Source: Methylomonas paludis (lineage in GTDB: Bacteria; Pseudomonadota; Gammaproteobacteria; Methylococcales; Methylomonadaceae). Taken from it: a stretch of DNA of 64,000 bases. Below the pieces are notes generated by a model. The model was not told the DNA's origin. It searched no databases and worked only from the letters and a program-made list of their open reading frames with translations. Made by a program: the position numbers and the translations under genes. Of the stretch, positions 1 through 11,000 are shown in pieces. Positions within the stretch are counted from its first letter, which is position 1. Each line of letters opens with the position of its first letter. The stretch is from NCBI RefSeq assembly GCF_018734325.1, contig NZ_CP073754.1, positions 3,100,001-3,164,000 of the forward strand, in the 5' to 3' direction.

Positions 1-2
1 AA

Positions 3-101
3 ATTATCGGTGATACGGAAGCCATACCTTTAAATGCTATGCGCGGAATTCATTATACAAGCCACCAAGCACAGCGAAGTTCCGTCACTATTTCTCATTG
101 A
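3..101 (+). CDS. 3' end of an unidentified upstream gene (partial)
   Basis: An open frame enters from the left edge and ends at a TGA at 99-101, giving 32 residues that finish in a Ser/Gln/His-rich tail (SSVTISH). It lies 58 bases before purD on the same strand. In many gammaproteobacteria purH precedes purD, but this tail does not look like the usual PurH C-terminus (MRHFRH). I do not recognise the protein, and the frame could be open by chance. Confidence 0.35.
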   Translation: MIGDTEAIPLNAMRGIHYTSHQAQRSSVTISH

Positions 102-159
102 ATATCAGCTGTGCAGTTATGGAATTTTTTAACTAAACAGTTTCTTACCTATAGACCTG

Positions 160-1440
160 ATGAAAATTTTAATCGTAGGCAACGGCGGTCGCGAACATGC
201 ACTGGCCTGGAAAGCTAAACAATCTCCTCTGGCTGAATCTGTCTTCGTTGCTCCCGGCAATGCAGGTACAGCGATGGAGCCCGGCATCGAAAATATTGAT
301 ATTCTGGCCGACGATATCGAATCATTACTGAATTTTGCTAAAAAACAAGCAATCGATCTAACGATTATTGGCCCTGAAGTACCATTGGTAAAGGGCATCG
401 TCGATGCCTTCACAATTGCCGGTCTGCGCTGTTTTGGCCCTAGCGCCAAAGCGGCTCAACTGGAAGGTTCCAAGGCGTTTTGTAAAGATTTTATGGCCCG
501 CCACGCTATCCCCACCGCAGAATATCAAACCTTTACCGACCAGACTGCAGCTATTGCCTATATCAAAGCCAAAGGTGCGCCGATTGTGGTTAAGGCTGAT
601 GGATTGGCGGCCGGCAAAGGTGTGATAGTTGCGGAAACAGAACAACAGGCCGTTGAGGCAGTACAAGATATGTTGTCCGGCAATAGTTTCGGAGAAGCTG
701 GACATAGGGTCGTAATTGAAGAGTTTCTGAAAGGTGAAGAAGCCAGCTTTATTGTGATTGCTGATGGCGAACATGCCCTGGCTATGGCAACATCGCAGGA
801 TCACAAAGCCCGTGATAATGGCGACTTAGGACCGAATACCGGTGGAATGGGTGCATATTCGCCGGCACCTGTGGTTACCCCGGAAATTCATCAACGGGTG
901 ATGGATGAAGTCATTATGCCAACCTTACGCGGCATGCGTGATGACGGTAACGAATATACCGGTTTTCTGTATGCCGGACTGATGATAGACAAACAGGGCA
1001 ACATTAAGGTGTTGGAATATAATTGCCGGTTTGGCGATCCCGAAACACAACCGATTATGTTGCGCTTACAGAGTGATCTGGTTAGTCTGTGCTTGGCTGC
1101 GCTTGATAAGAATTTAGCTGAAATACAAACGGTATGGGATGAGCGGGTTGCTCTGGGCGTGGTATTAGCGGCAGGCGGCTATCCTGATGAATACGCCAAA
1201 GGCCATGTTATTAGCGGCTTGCCTGACAAAAACAGTACTAGCAGCAAAGTCTTCCATGCCGGCACCCGCCTGAATGAAACTGGGCAAATAGTAACCAATG
1301 GTGGTCGGGTATTATGTGTATGCGCACTAGCAAATGATATAGCAGAAGCTCAACTTCAAGCCTATGCTGTGTGCCAAAACATAGATTGGCAGGATGTTTA
1401 TTACCGCACTGACATAGGCTTTAAAGCGATTAAGCGCTAA
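160..1440 (+). CDS. purD: phosphoribosylamine--glycine ligase (GAR synthetase)
   Basis: Ligates glycine to 5-phosphoribosylamine using ATP, the second step of de novo purine synthesis, in the cytosol. The 426-residue protein has the usual length and full ATP-grasp layout: N-terminal GNGGREHALAW, the GPEVPLVKGIVD segment, VKADGLAAGKGV near residue 145 for ATP binding, the DLGPNTGGMGAYSP segment, and the metal-binding EYNCRFGDPETQ near residue 290. The ATG at 160 starts directly on the conserved MKILIVGNGGRE, so the start is secure although the ribosome binding site is weak. It converges on ahcY across a shared hairpin terminator. Confidence 0.97.
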   Translation: MKILIVGNGGREHALAWKAKQSPLAESVFVAPGNAGTAMEPGIENIDILADDIESLLNFAKKQAIDLTIIGPEVPLVKGIVDAFTIAGLRCFGPSAKAAQLEGSKAFCKDFMARHAIPTAEYQTFTDQTAAIAYIKAKGAPIVVKADGLAAGKGVIVAETEQQAVEAVQDMLSGNSFGEAGHRVVIEEFLKGEEASFIVIADGEHALAMATSQDHKARDNGDLGPNTGGMGAYSPAPVVTPEIHQRVMDEVIMPTLRGMRDDGNEYTGFLYAGLMIDKQGNIKVLEYNCRFGDPETQPIMLRLQSDLVSLCLAALDKNLAEIQTVWDERVALGVVLAAGGYPDEYAKGHVISGLPDKNSTSSKVFHAGTRLNETGQIVTNGGRVLCVCALANDIAEAQLQAYAVCQNIDWQDVYYRTDIGFKAIKR

Positions 1441-1442
1441 AA

Positions 1443-1475
1443 AACCGGCGAGAAGCAAAATACTGCTCGCCGGTT
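1443..1475. terminator. hairpin terminator between convergent purD and ahcY
   Basis: A perfect 10-bp inverted repeat (AACCGGCGAG at 1443-1452 and CTCGCCGGTT at 1466-1475) with a 13-base loop. On the minus strand the stem is followed by a T run, so it best serves ahcY; for purD it lies 3 bases past the stop. Probably works in both directions. Confidence 0.75.
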
Positions 1476-1534
1476 AATTTCAAACGCTAGCAAATCTTGC
1501 CGCGCAGCAACAATCTTGTTACTGCGCAAATTGT

Positions 1535-2854
1535 TTAGTAGCGGTAATGATCGGATTTATAAGGCCCTTCAACAGCTACATTAATGTAGGCCGCCTGTTC
1601 AGGACTTAGCTGGGTCAGTTTGACACCCAATTGCGCCAGATGTGAGCGTGCGACTTTTTCATCCAGTTTTTTCGGCAGAATATAAACTTGATTCTGATAT
1701 TGGTCGGCATGGTTCCACAATTCAATTTGCGCCAAAACCTGGTTGCAAAATGAGTTGGACATCACGAAACTAGGATGACCGGTAGCGCAGCCCAGATTCA
1801 CCAGACGACCTTCTGCCAGCACGATAATGCGTTTACCGTCCGGGAAAATCACATGGTCAACTTGGGGTTTGATGTTTTCCCAAGTATATTGACGCAAGGC
1901 GGCAATTTCAATTTCGGCATCGAAATGGCCGATATTGCACACTATGGCCTGATCGCGCATGGCCAGCATATGCTCATGGGTAATAACACTAAAATTGCCG
2001 GTGGCGGTAACAAAAATATTGGCAATGGGCGCAGCATCTTCCATAGTCACCACACGATAACCTTCCATAGCTGCTTGCAAGGCACAGATCGGATCAATTT
2101 CGGTGATCCACACCGTTGCACCCAAACCACGCAATGATTGCGCACAGCCTTTACCTACATCGCCATAACCGGCAACCACAGCAATTTTACCGGCTATCAT
2201 CACATCAGTGGCACGTTTGATGCCATCTACTAATGATTCCCGGCAACCGTATAAATTATCAAACTTAGATTTGGTCACTGAGTCATTGACATTAAATGCC
2301 GGTACTTTCAAAGTGCCTTTTTTGACCATATCATACAGACGCAGTACACCCGTGGTGGTTTCTTCGGACAAGCCCTTGACATCGGCCATCAATTCCGGAA
2401 ACTTGTCGTGCATCATTACCGTCAAGTCACCGCCATCATCCAGTATCATATTGGGTCGCCAGCCATTCACACCGATAATGGTCTGTTCGATACACCATTC
2501 GGCTTCGGCCTCAGTTTCGCCTTTCCAGGCAAATACCGGAATACCCGCAGCAGCAATGGCTGCCGCAGCATGATCCTGGGTAGAAAATATATTGCAGGAC
2601 GACCAGCGTACTTCGGCACCCAGGGCGGTTAAGGTTTCTATCAAAACTGCAGTCTGAATAGTCATATGCAAACAGCCGGCGATACGTGCGCCTTTCAAAG
2701 GCTGACTAGCTCCAAACTCTTCGCGTAAAGCCATCAAGCCCGGCATTTCGGTTTCGGCAATATTGATTTCCTTACGGCCCCACTCAGCTTGAGTAAGATC
2801 AGCGACTTTATAGTCACCAGGAACATCAGCAATTTTATATTCGGCTTGGCTCAT
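1535..2854 (-). CDS. ahcY: adenosylhomocysteinase (SAH hydrolase)
   Basis: Splits S-adenosylhomocysteine into homocysteine and adenosine, clearing the product of methyltransferases. The 439-residue protein carries the NAD-binding [10 protein letters not shown] near residue 228, the substrate-binding [20 protein letters not shown] segment, and the family C-terminus KSDHYRY. An AAGGAAA ribosome binding site precedes the ATG. It follows metK by 18 bases on the same strand, so the two probably form a methyl-cycle operon that makes SAM and removes SAH. No SAH riboswitch-like fold is apparent in the short gap. Confidence 0.97.
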   Translation of the reverse strand: MSQAEYKIADVPGDYKVADLTQAEWGRKEINIAETEMPGLMALREEFGASQPLKGARIAGCLHMTIQTAVLIETLTALGAEVRWSSCNIFSTQDHAAAAIAAAGIPVFAWKGETEAEAEWCIEQTIIGVNGWRPNMILDDGGDLTVMMHDKFPELMADVKGLSEETTTGVLRLYDMVKKGTLKVPAFNVNDSVTKSKFDNLYGCRESLVDGIKRATDVMIAGKIAVVAGYGDVGKGCAQSLRGLGATVWITEIDPICALQAAMEGYRVVTMEDAAPIANIFVTATGNFSVITHEHMLAMRDQAIVCNIGHFDAEIEIAALRQYTWENIKPQVDHVIFPDGKRIIVLAEGRLVNLGCATGHPSFVMSNSFCNQVLAQIELWNHADQYQNQVYILPKKLDEKVARSHLAQLGVKLTQLSPEQAAYINVAVEGPYKSDHYRY

Positions 2855-2872
2855 GATTAATTTCCTTTTAGA

Positions 2873-4033
<1,161 letters not shown>

Positions 4034-4071
4034 GGGCGTGTCCTCAATCCAAAATAAAAAATTCGTAGTTA

Positions 4072-4097
4072 TAAAAAAGGCCGTCTCCAGACGGCCT
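4072..4097 (-). terminator. rho-independent terminator after the tRNA
   Basis: Stem AGGCCGTCT / AGACGGCCT (4078-4086 and 4089-4097), followed on the minus strand by six T. It lies 6 bases past the tRNA 3' end and before metK, so it separates the tRNA transcript from the metK-ahcY operon. Confidence 0.85.
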
Positions 4098-4103
4098 GAG
4101 TAG

Positions 4104-4180
4104 TGGTGGGCCCTGTAGGACTTGAACCTACGACCTGCCGATTATGAGTCGGAAGCTCTGACCAACTGAGCTAAGGGCCC
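4104..4180 (-). tRNA. tRNA-Ile2 (CAU anticodon, lysidine type)
   Basis: A 77-nt cloverleaf with encoded CCA. The acceptor stem GGGCCCT pairs with AGGGCCC, and the anticodon loop is CTCATAA. The body resembles E. coli tRNA-Ile2 (C4-G69 and C5-G68 pairs, GACTCATAATCG, GGTTCAAGTCC) more than elongator tRNA-Met. It sits beside rpoD, where E. coli has ileX. If so, TilS would convert C34 to lysidine so that the tRNA reads AUA. Elongator tRNA-Met is the alternative. Confidence 0.85.
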
Positions 4181-4206
4181 CGATAATTTTGCGATTTTAT
4201 ACCGCT

Positions 4207-6021
4207 TTATTCACCATCCAGAAAACATCTTAATTGTTCGGATCTGGATGGATGTCTTAATTTTCTTAACGCTTTCGCCTCAATTTGACGTATCCGCTCA
4301 CGGGTTACATCAAACTGTTTACCAACTTCTTCCAATGTATGATCAGTATTCATATTGATACCAAACCGCATCCGTAAAACTTTGGCCTCACGCGCGGTCA
4401 AACCTGCCAAAACATTTTGCGTGGATTCGCGTAGACCGGCGATTGTAGCAGATTCTACCGGCGATAGCATCTTTGAATCTTCAATAAAATCACCTAAATG
4501 CGAATCTTCGTCATCACCGATGGGTGTTTCCATGGAAATCGGCTCTTTGGCAATTTTCAGTACCTTACGAATTTTGTCTTCGGGCATTTCCATGCGCTCG
4601 GCCAATTCTTCTGGAGTTGCCTCCCGCCCCAGTTCCTGCAAAATTTGCCTGGATACACGATTCAGCTTATTAATGGTTTCGATCATATGCACCGGGATCC
4701 GAATCGTTCTGGCTTGATCGGCTATTGATCGAGTAATGGCCTGACGTATCCACCAGGTTGCATAGGTAGAAAATTTGTAACCGCGTCGATACTCAAACTT
4801 ATCCACCGCCTTCATCAAACCGATATTGCCTTCCTGAATCAAATCCAAAAATTGCAAACCACGGTTGGTATATTTTTTGGCTATGGAAATTACTAAGCGC
4901 AAATTGGCTTCTATCATTTCCTTTTTAGCGCGTCTGGCTTTGGCTTCGCCCTGGGTAATATTCCGACAAATCGATTTCAGAGCCGCCACACTCAAACCAT
5001 AATTGGACTCAATTTCAGCCATCTTTTGCTGGGAAGCTATAATCTGCTGCTGATGTTCCTGCAATGCCGCCGCATAATGCGGATGAGCTTCGATGTATTG
5101 AGGCAGCCAGCTACTATTGGTTTCGTTTGCAGTAAAAGCTGCCACAAAATCTTTGCGCGGAATTTTGGCTTTCTTGACAAAAATATCCAGCAACAATTTT
5201 TCCTGATTGCGTATCTCCAACACCAGCTCATCGGAAAGCGTTACCATTTTTTTCAGGTATTGTGGAGCCCACTTGAATTCGGAAAACACCTCGGACAATG
5301 CGTCAAAAGCTTTTTCGGTTTTCTCTTGACCATAACCATGTTTTTTAAGCGCTGAATTAACCGATTTAAGCGCTTTTCTAACCAGATCCACCTTTTGTTT
5401 AACTTCTTCGAAATCGATAGACCGAGTTTCTTCTTCCTCAGCTTCCTCAACAGGGGCTGCGTCCAGCTCTTCAGCGACATCCAGCTCAACTTCAGTGAGA
5501 TCCACAAAGCCCAACACCATATCACTCAGGCGCAGCTCGGAATCATCATTTTGCAAAGAATCGAAAGAGGCTAAAAATGATTCAACAATAAAACCGGAAT
5601 GGGCAATGGCGTTAACCATTTGCCGCTGACCTTCTTCGATCCGTTTGGCTATTTTCAGCTCTTCTTCGCGGGTTAACAATTCCACTGAACCCATTTCCCG
5701 CATATAGAGCCGCACCGGATCGGTGGTTCGACCAAATTCACTGTCCACAGAAGCCAAGGCCGCCACTTCAGCAACCTCCTCATCGTCATCTGCAGTGACA
5801 ACGGCATCCGAAGTAATCAGCGAATCGTCATCGTCTGGAGCAACTTCATAAACCTGAATACCCATGTCATTGATCATACCAATGATGTCATCGATTTGTT
5901 CAGGATCCATGATGTCGCTAGGCAAGTGATCGTTGACTTCCGCATAGGTCAGATAACCTTGCGCTTTGCCTTTGGCGATCAATTGTTTAAGTTGGGATTG
6001 CTGTTGCTCTTGATTCATCAT
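4207..6021 (-). CDS. rpoD: RNA polymerase primary sigma factor (sigma-70)
   Basis: The housekeeping sigma factor that directs RNA polymerase to -10/-35 promoters. The 604 residues show all regions: an acidic region 1.1, region 1.2 with [11 protein letters not shown] near residue 100, an acidic non-conserved domain around 190-205, regions 2.3/2.4 with [19 protein letters not shown] near residue 415, and region 4.2 with [20 protein letters not shown] near the C-terminus. The start ATGATG is followed by [13 protein letters not shown], typical for the family. It is the last gene of the rpsU-yqeY-dnaG-rpoD series. Confidence 0.98.
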   Translation of the reverse strand: MMNQEQQQSQLKQLIAKGKAQGYLTYAEVNDHLPSDIMDPEQIDDIIGMINDMGIQVYEVAPDDDDSLITSDAVVTADDDEEVAEVAALASVDSEFGRTTDPVRLYMREMGSVELLTREEELKIAKRIEEGQRQMVNAIAHSGFIVESFLASFDSLQNDDSELRLSDMVLGFVDLTEVELDVAEELDAAPVEEAEEEETRSIDFEEVKQKVDLVRKALKSVNSALKKHGYGQEKTEKAFDALSEVFSEFKWAPQYLKKMVTLSDELVLEIRNQEKLLLDIFVKKAKIPRKDFVAAFTANETNSSWLPQYIEAHPHYAAALQEHQQQIIASQQKMAEIESNYGLSVAALKSICRNITQGEAKARRAKKEMIEANLRLVISIAKKYTNRGLQFLDLIQEGNIGLMKAVDKFEYRRGYKFSTYATWWIRQAITRSIADQARTIRIPVHMIETINKLNRVSRQILQELGREATPEELAERMEMPEDKIRKVLKIAKEPISMETPIGDDEDSHLGDFIEDSKMLSPVESATIAGLRESTQNVLAGLTAREAKVLRMRFGINMNTDHTLEEVGKQFDVTRERIRQIEAKALRKLRHPSRSEQLRCFLDGE

Positions 6022-6101
6022 TAACTCACAAAATACTTTTCAGCACCAATCACGGCATAACAGCGTATTATAAATGTTTAACACGCCACTGTCATCCTGG
6101 A

Positions 6102-7835
6102 TTATAATTTACCGCCCATCTTGTACTCCTCCATTTCTGCTGGAGTCAAAGCTTCGCCACGGCTGACTTTTTCTATCAATTTACTCATCCGGCTTTCTCT
6201 GGACAACCTCACCAATTGTTGCAGAGCGCCTAAAAACTCACCAGCTTCTCCGCCATCAGGAATATCCCAAACCAAATTGGATAATGCCACAATAGTTTTG
6301 TTATGCGGGGTGTCCCGATAATTTTCAAGGAGCATGGCATTATTTTCCGGCCCAGTTGCCGCAATAACCTTCAACACATCCCGCAACAAATCAGCCCCCG
6401 CAAAATCCAGCACATCAAGATCCAGAAGTTGCTGCTCAAATTGTTTTGCTAACTGCGGGTGCTGCAATAACAAAGACAAAACTTTTCGCATTAAATTCGA
6501 TTTTGGAGACTTTTTAGGCAACTGCCGCTTAACCGAATTCTTAGTCATAAGTTTAGCGGTTTTTTCGACTTTTTCTGAAACCCGGGCGCCTGATAATTCG
6601 TGCAAACGGTTAAACATTAAATCCCTAAAAAAACCCTGAGGGATTTTTTCCAATTGCGGCTTTGCCGCGGCCAGCAAACGGGATCGTCCTTCCATAGTCG
6701 TTAAATTTAAGTCAACACCCATACGCCCAAAAAAATAATCGGACAACACTTCTGCCTGAGTAATGCGCTGCTGAAAAGCAACCAGACCCTCTTCTCGCAC
6801 CAGACTATCTGGATCATACCCTTGAGGCAGCAACATGATCTTGATTTGCCTGCCATCACGCAAACATGGCAAGGCCGCCTCAACAGCTCGCCAAGCAGCC
6901 TGCAAACCGGCGGCATCGCCATCAAAACAAAACACCAGCTCAGGACTAAAGCGAAACAGCAAATCGACATGAGCTTTGGATGTCGCTGTACCTAATGCAG
7001 CAACTGCGTTGACAACCCCAAATTGCGCCAGAGCGATGACATCCATATAGCCTTCAACCACCAAAATTTGGGCAGGCCGGGCATTTTTCTCCAACAATTC
7101 ACAAAGGCCATATAACTCTTTACCCTTTGAAAATAATACGGTTTCTGGAGAATTAAGATATTTTGGCTGAGAGGCATCCAGTACACGACCACCGAAACCA
7201 ATAACACGCTTACGCTTATCCCGAATCGGAAACATTAATCTGCCGCGAAACCGGTCGTAAGCCCTCCCATCTTCTTTGAGCACCAGCATGCCGGCATCCA
7301 ACAGACTTTTTTGATCGAAGCGAGCCAATAAGGCATCCCAAGCCTGTGGTGCATAACCCAAGCCAAAATCACGCGCCACCTCACCACTCAATCCCCGGTT
7401 TTTTAGATACTCAACCGCCTTTTGACCTTCCGGGCTGCGCAATTGTTCAGAATAAAATGCTGCAACACCTTCCAGTACGACATAAAGCCGAGCAATATCC
7501 TGCTTATCATCAACCGACTTTTGATTGACAAAGGCCTCTCTGGGAACCTGTACCCCAATAAAACCGGCCAGATCCTCCACTGCTTCCACAAAATCCAAAT
7601 GATTAAAGTCCATCAGAAAACTGATGGCATTACCACTGACTCCACAGCCAAAACAATGATAAAGCTGACGCTGACGACTGACAGAAAAACTGGGGGTTTT
7701 CTCGGTATGAAACGGACAGCGCGCGACAAAACTGCTGCCTGATTTTTTAAGAGGGACATGCGAATCGATCAGATCAACAATATCGACCCGCACTAGTAAA
7801 TCATCTATAAACTGCCGAGGTATTTTGCCCGACAT
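6102..7835 (-). CDS. dnaG: DNA primase
   Basis: Makes RNA primers for replication. The 577-residue protein has an N-terminal CHC2 zinc-binding domain (CPFHTEKTPSF then YHCFGCG, residues about 40-65), a TOPRIM catalytic core with LVVEGYMDVIAL near 258 and FCFDGDAAG near 305, and a C-terminal helicase-binding region. Length is normal for gammaproteobacteria. It lies 80 bases before rpoD and 17 bases after yqeY on the same strand, the conserved macromolecular synthesis order. Confidence 0.97.
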   Translation of the reverse strand: MSGKIPRQFIDDLLVRVDIVDLIDSHVPLKKSGSSFVARCPFHTEKTPSFSVSRQRQLYHCFGCGVSGNAISFLMDFNHLDFVEAVEDLAGFIGVQVPREAFVNQKSVDDKQDIARLYVVLEGVAAFYSEQLRSPEGQKAVEYLKNRGLSGEVARDFGLGYAPQAWDALLARFDQKSLLDAGMLVLKEDGRAYDRFRGRLMFPIRDKRKRVIGFGGRVLDASQPKYLNSPETVLFSKGKELYGLCELLEKNARPAQILVVEGYMDVIALAQFGVVNAVAALGTATSKAHVDLLFRFSPELVFCFDGDAAGLQAAWRAVEAALPCLRDGRQIKIMLLPQGYDPDSLVREEGLVAFQQRITQAEVLSDYFFGRMGVDLNLTTMEGRSRLLAAAKPQLEKIPQGFFRDLMFNRLHELSGARVSEKVEKTAKLMTKNSVKRQLPKKSPKSNLMRKVLSLLLQHPQLAKQFEQQLLDLDVLDFAGADLLRDVLKVIAATGPENNAMLLENYRDTPHNKTIVALSNLVWDIPDGGEAGEFLGALQQLVRLSRESRMSKLIEKVSRGEALTPAEMEEYKMGGKL

Positions 7836-7852
7836 TTTACTGATGCCGACGT

Positions 7853-8302
7853 TCAGGCTACTAAACTAGCCTTGATTCTGGCACTGACAAAAGCCATATC
7901 CGCCCGCCCCAGCATTTGCGGCCTGAGCAAGCTCATGACATTACCCATATCTTTAATTGAAGTAGCGCCAGTCTCTGCTACAGCCGCCGCAATCAAAGCG
8001 TCTATTTCGACTTCGCTGAGCGGTTGCGGCAAAAAGCCCTGGATAACCACAATCTCAAATTCTTCTATTTCCGCAAGATCGACACGATTGGCATCCCGGT
8101 ATTGCTTGATGGATTCACGGCGCTGCTTGAGCATTTTGTCGAGTACGGTAATTACTCGGGCATCATCCAGCTCTATACGCTCATCAACCTCAACTTGCTT
8201 GATGGCAGCCAGAATTAAACGAATTACACCTAATCTGGACTTTTCGCCACTCTTCATAGCGGCTTTCATTTCGTCCTTGATGTGTTCCGTTAATAAGGTC
8301 AT
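7853..8302 (-). CDS. yqeY: GatB/YqeY domain protein
   Basis: A 149-residue protein of the YqeY family, related to the tail domain of the GatB amidotransferase subunit and thought to act in tRNA-linked amidation, though its role is not settled. Family landmarks are the N-terminal basic helix (IKDEMKAAMKSGEKSRLGVIRLILAAIK), the EIEEFEIVVIQGFLPQPLSE segment and GATSIKDMGNVM near the end. It sits 9 bases downstream of rpsU and 17 before dnaG, a position common in this cluster. Confidence 0.93.
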   Translation of the reverse strand: MTLLTEHIKDEMKAAMKSGEKSRLGVIRLILAAIKQVEVDERIELDDARVITVLDKMLKQRRESIKQYRDANRVDLAEIEEFEIVVIQGFLPQPLSEVEIDALIAAAVAETGATSIKDMGNVMSLLRPQMLGRADMAFVSARIKASLVA

Positions 8303-8311
8303 CCTGCAGCC

Positions 8312-8545
8312 TTAGATTTGCGGACGACCGCGACGCAGATTTTTCAAAGCATAACGCTCACGCGCCAATTTTTTCAAATGGCGTTTAACAGCAGCAGCAC
8401 CTTTGCGTTTACGCTCGGTGGTTGGTTTTTCGTAAAACTCGCGGCGACGCACTTCGGCCAAAACACCCGCTTTTTCACAAGCGCGTTTAAAGCGACGAAT
8501 CGCTACGTCAAAATGTTCATTTTCTTTAACTTTAATTGATGGCAT
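8312..8545 (-). CDS. rpsU: 30S ribosomal protein S21
   Basis: A small basic protein of the 30S subunit that helps mRNA binding at initiation. The 77 residues match the S21 pattern: [20 protein letters not shown], the invariant [20 protein letters not shown], and an Arg/Lys-rich tail ([10 protein letters not shown]). The frame stays open two codons further upstream (TTG-ATA), but the ATG at 8545 gives the family N-terminus MPSIKV and is the better start. First gene of the macromolecular synthesis operon, divergent from tsaD. Confidence 0.96.
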   Translation of the reverse strand: MPSIKVKENEHFDVAIRRFKRACEKAGVLAEVRRREFYEKPTTERKRKGAAAVKRHLKKLARERYALKNLRRGRPQI

Positions 8546-8647
8546 TATCAAAAATCCGATTTATGTTAGTATTCTATCGAGCTGACGGGCATCATAACCC
8601 GTTTAAACGATCGATTATACCCGCAAATTATTTTTTTCAAAAACTTA

Positions 8648-9664
8648 ATGTACGTTTTAGGCATAGAAACTTCTTGTGACGAGACGGCAACTGCCATTTA
8701 CCATGCCGAAAAAGGCTTGATCAGCCATACTTTATACAGCCAGATCGAAACTCACAGCGCCTACGGCGGGGTAGTACCGGAACTGGCCTCCCGCGATCAC
8801 ATCCGCAAGCTGGTTCCACTAATTAAACAGACTATCCAAGACGGCAAGCTCACTCCGCATGATATAAACGGCATAGCTTATACTGCCGGACCAGGATTGA
8901 TGGGAGCGCTATTAGTAGGAGCGGCCACTGCCCGCAGCCTGGCATGGACCTGGGGCATTCCAGTCATCGGCGTACACCATATGGAGGGCCATTTACTGGC
9001 TCCCATGCTGGAAGACAATCCGCCTCAATTTCCCTTTGTAGCCTTGTTAATTTCTGGCGGCCATAGCCTGTTAATCGCCGTAACCGGCATCGGGGCTTAT
9101 CAGTTACTGGGTGAATCACTGGACGACGCCGCCGGCGAAGCCTTTGACAAGACGGCTAAAATGTTGGGCCTGCCCTACCCAGGCGGCCCCAAACTCGCAA
9201 AACTTGCCGAACAAGGCCAAGAACGCTTTAAGTTTCCACGCCCTATGACTGACCGGCCTGGTCTGGACTTTAGTTTTAGCGGCCTGAAGACCTATACCTT
9301 GAACACCATTAACAGTACCGAGCAAACCCCGCAAGACAAAGCGGATGTGGCTTACGCCTTTCAAAAAGCCATGGCGGAAACCTTGACGATTAAATGCAGG
9401 CGCGCCTTGGAACAAACTGGCTTAAACACCTTGGTTATTGCCGGCGGCGTTAGCGCCAACCAAGAGATACGCAGGCATTTACTGGATATGGCTCAAGCAC
9501 AAGGCACCCGGATTTATTTTCCGCGCCCGGAATTCTGTACCGACAATGGGGCAATGATTGCCTATGCAGGCTGCCAGCGGCTAAGGGCTGGACAAACCCA
9601 AAATCTGGAGATTTTTGCCAGACCACGCTGGCCTATGGCGGAATTAACTGTAACTTCACACTAA
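8648..9664 (+). CDS. tsaD: tRNA N6-adenosine threonylcarbamoyltransferase
   Basis: Catalytic subunit for t6A37 formation on ANN-decoding tRNAs; in gammaproteobacteria it acts with TsaB, TsaC and TsaE. The 338 residues show [12 protein letters not shown] at the N-terminus, the metal-binding [10 protein letters not shown] near residue 112, the phosphate-binding ISGGHS, and TDNGAMIAY near residue 298. It is divergently transcribed from rpsU across about 100 bases, the standard arrangement. Confidence 0.97.
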   Translation: MYVLGIETSCDETATAIYHAEKGLISHTLYSQIETHSAYGGVVPELASRDHIRKLVPLIKQTIQDGKLTPHDINGIAYTAGPGLMGALLVGAATARSLAWTWGIPVIGVHHMEGHLLAPMLEDNPPQFPFVALLISGGHSLLIAVTGIGAYQLLGESLDDAAGEAFDKTAKMLGLPYPGGPKLAKLAEQGQERFKFPRPMTDRPGLDFSFSGLKTYTLNTINSTEQTPQDKADVAYAFQKAMAETLTIKCRRALEQTGLNTLVIAGGVSANQEIRRHLLDMAQAQGTRIYFPRPEFCTDNGAMIAYAGCQRLRAGQTQNLEIFARPRWPMAELTVTSH

Positions 9665-9673
9665 ATCCGTCCA

Positions 9674-9700
9674 TGCCCGGTAATGCTTAAGCACCGGGCA
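9674..9700. repeat. hairpin just downstream of tsaD
   Basis: Inverted repeat TGCCCGGT (9674-9681) / ACCGGGCA (9693-9700) around an 11-base loop that itself contains the palindrome GCTTAAGC. No T tract follows on the plus strand, so termination for tsaD is possible but would be atypical. Confidence 0.45.
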
Positions 9701-9722
9701 AACCGGGAACGGCTTACATATC

Positions 9723-9869
9723 TCACAGATAACAATCAGCAGTTTTGAGCAAATTAAAACACTTGACCAAACGGTAAGTATGAACCGGTTGTACGCCTAG
9801 AACCACGCCCCAATCGATCATGTATTTTGCAATCACAAAGCGAATTTTATCAGTTTTTTTGGTTAGCAT
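9723..9869 (-). CDS. possible 48-residue small protein
   Basis: An ATG at 9869 with an AGGCGG ribosome binding site about 6 bases upstream opens a 48-codon frame ending in TGA at 9723. The peptide starts MLTKKTDKIRFVIAKYMIDW, is basic and mixed in character, and has no family I recognise. It lies 33 bases downstream of another small frame on the same strand, both between plsY and tsaD. Codon usage resembles the neighbours, but at this length a chance frame cannot be excluded. Confidence 0.35.
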   Translation of the reverse strand: MLTKKTDKIRFVIAKYMIDWGVVLGVQPVHTYRLVKCFNLLKTADCYL

Positions 9870-9902
9870 AGACACCGCCTATAGTTATAATTATTTAGTG
9901 AT

Positions 9903-10010
9903 TTATGATTGACTGTCCATCCAAACCCTGGCGAGGCCGGCCAAACCCAATATTGCGGACAGGAACAGCAAATTGCTCAGTACAGTATCCGCAGAATTAT
10001 TGTTTAGCAT
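9903..10010 (-). CDS. possible 35-residue membrane microprotein
   Basis: An ATG at 10010 opens a 35-codon frame ending in TAA at 9903. Residues about 10-29 form a hydrophobic stretch (VLSNLLFLSAILGLAGLARV) long enough to span a membrane, followed by WMDSQS. A GGTAA lies 5 bases upstream of the ATG and AAAGGA about 18 bases upstream. A strong 17-bp hairpin (10043-10085) lies just upstream on the same strand. No family recognised. Confidence 0.35.
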   Translation of the reverse strand: MLNNNSADTVLSNLLFLSAILGLAGLARVWMDSQS

Positions 10011-10042
10011 TTTTTACCATTACAAAATCCTTTAATATTGAT

Positions 10043-10085
10043 AGCTTATCGGCCAAAATGCGGCACGAATTTTGGCCGATAAGCT
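10043..10085. repeat. 17-bp perfect inverted repeat (hairpin)
   Basis: Arms 10043-10059 and 10069-10085 (core GCTTATCGGCCAAAAT and its complement) pair perfectly around a 9-base loop. It lies between plsY and two possible small frames on the minus strand. No T run follows in either direction, so it is not an ordinary terminator; an mRNA processing or stability hairpin or a protein-binding palindrome are options. The rest of 9665-10338 shows nothing else besides the small frames. Confidence 0.6.
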
Positions 10086-10338
10086 CAGCAAGCCAGACTA
10101 TCAGAAAACTGGTACAAATTATAACCATAATTTATTCGAGGTTTTTTCGATTCCATCACATTTTACGTTAAAAAACGGCGAAACCGTATCAAGGTACATT
10201 TGACTCATTTGTCACTATTCATATTTAAGTCTGCTGCCTACCCAGGCGTCTGTTGTCAGATACTACAAACAAAAAACATCTGATCAACCAGCTTGATTGA
10301 TATCGGCTGCGTGAAAGCAATTAAATATATTTGAGTTT

Positions 10339-10911
10339 TTAGGACTCCTGCCCAGACAACAATCGCTGGATATTGCTTTTGTGTCGCCATAGCAGAATGA
10401 GGGAAATCAAGCTAAAAGTAATGGTGAGATTGAGATCCGAGACGATTAGCCAGACATATAGCGGTGTTAATGTAGCCGCCACCAGTGCCGACAAGGAAGA
10501 GATTTTGCTGATTTTATAAACCAAAAACCAGGTACCGGAAACCACTAACCCCAACAGCCAGTTAACTCCCAGAGTAACGCCAAAACTGGTGGCGACACCT
10601 TTGCCGCCTTTAAACTGAAAAAAGATCGGGTACAAATGGCCGAGAAATGCGGCAAACACTACACTGGACAACACCAGACTATCCACCCCCAATTCCTTAG
10701 CTATCAATACAGGCAGCAAACCTTTGACAGCATCGCCAAATAAAGTAATGGCGGCCGCTTTTTTACCGCCGATCCGCATGACATTGGTTGCCCCTGGATT
10801 ACCGGATCCATTAGTCCTGGGATCAGCCAACCCCATTAGTTTACAGACGATAATTGCGCTAGACACCGAACCGGTCAGATAAGCCAAGGGCGTCAACAAC
10901 CACTCTATCAT
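10339..10911 (-). CDS. plsY: acyl-phosphate:glycerol-3-phosphate acyltransferase
   Basis: Inner-membrane enzyme that acylates glycerol-3-phosphate from acyl-phosphate to start phospholipid synthesis. The 190-residue polytopic protein contains the three PlsY motifs: GSGNPGATNVMR near residue 36, the FKGGKGVATSFG segment near residue 98, and the region around the WRHKSNIQRLL tail. Several hydrophobic segments span the length. It is divergent from folB, as in many gammaproteobacteria. Confidence 0.95.
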   Translation of the reverse strand: MIEWLLTPLAYLTGSVSSAIIVCKLMGLADPRTNGSGNPGATNVMRIGGKKAAAITLFGDAVKGLLPVLIAKELGVDSLVLSSVVFAAFLGHLYPIFFQFKGGKGVATSFGVTLGVNWLLGLVVSGTWFLVYKISKISSLSALVAATLTPLYVWLIVSDLNLTITFSLISLILLWRHKSNIQRLLSGQES

Positions 10912-11000
10912 TTAAAATCCTCTCTTAATATGCAAAACTTGAACAGCCGGGTGTTTTACCCGATACTGGGTTTTTTAAATATCATAACCGGAAAGCAACA

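Noticed and set aside
3..101. purH C-terminus before purD
   Set aside because: The expected gammaproteobacterial PurH ending (MRHFRH) is absent; the partial frame is left unnamed.
4034..4100. SAM riboswitch upstream of metK
   Set aside because: Only about 40 bases separate the tRNA terminator from the GTG start, too short for any known SAM riboswitch, and the hairpin there is the tRNA terminator.
9905..10171. 88-codon plus-strand frame between tsaD and plsY
   Set aside because: It overlaps the 17-bp hairpin, has no ribosome binding site and no protein-like features; small frames on the other strand look better.
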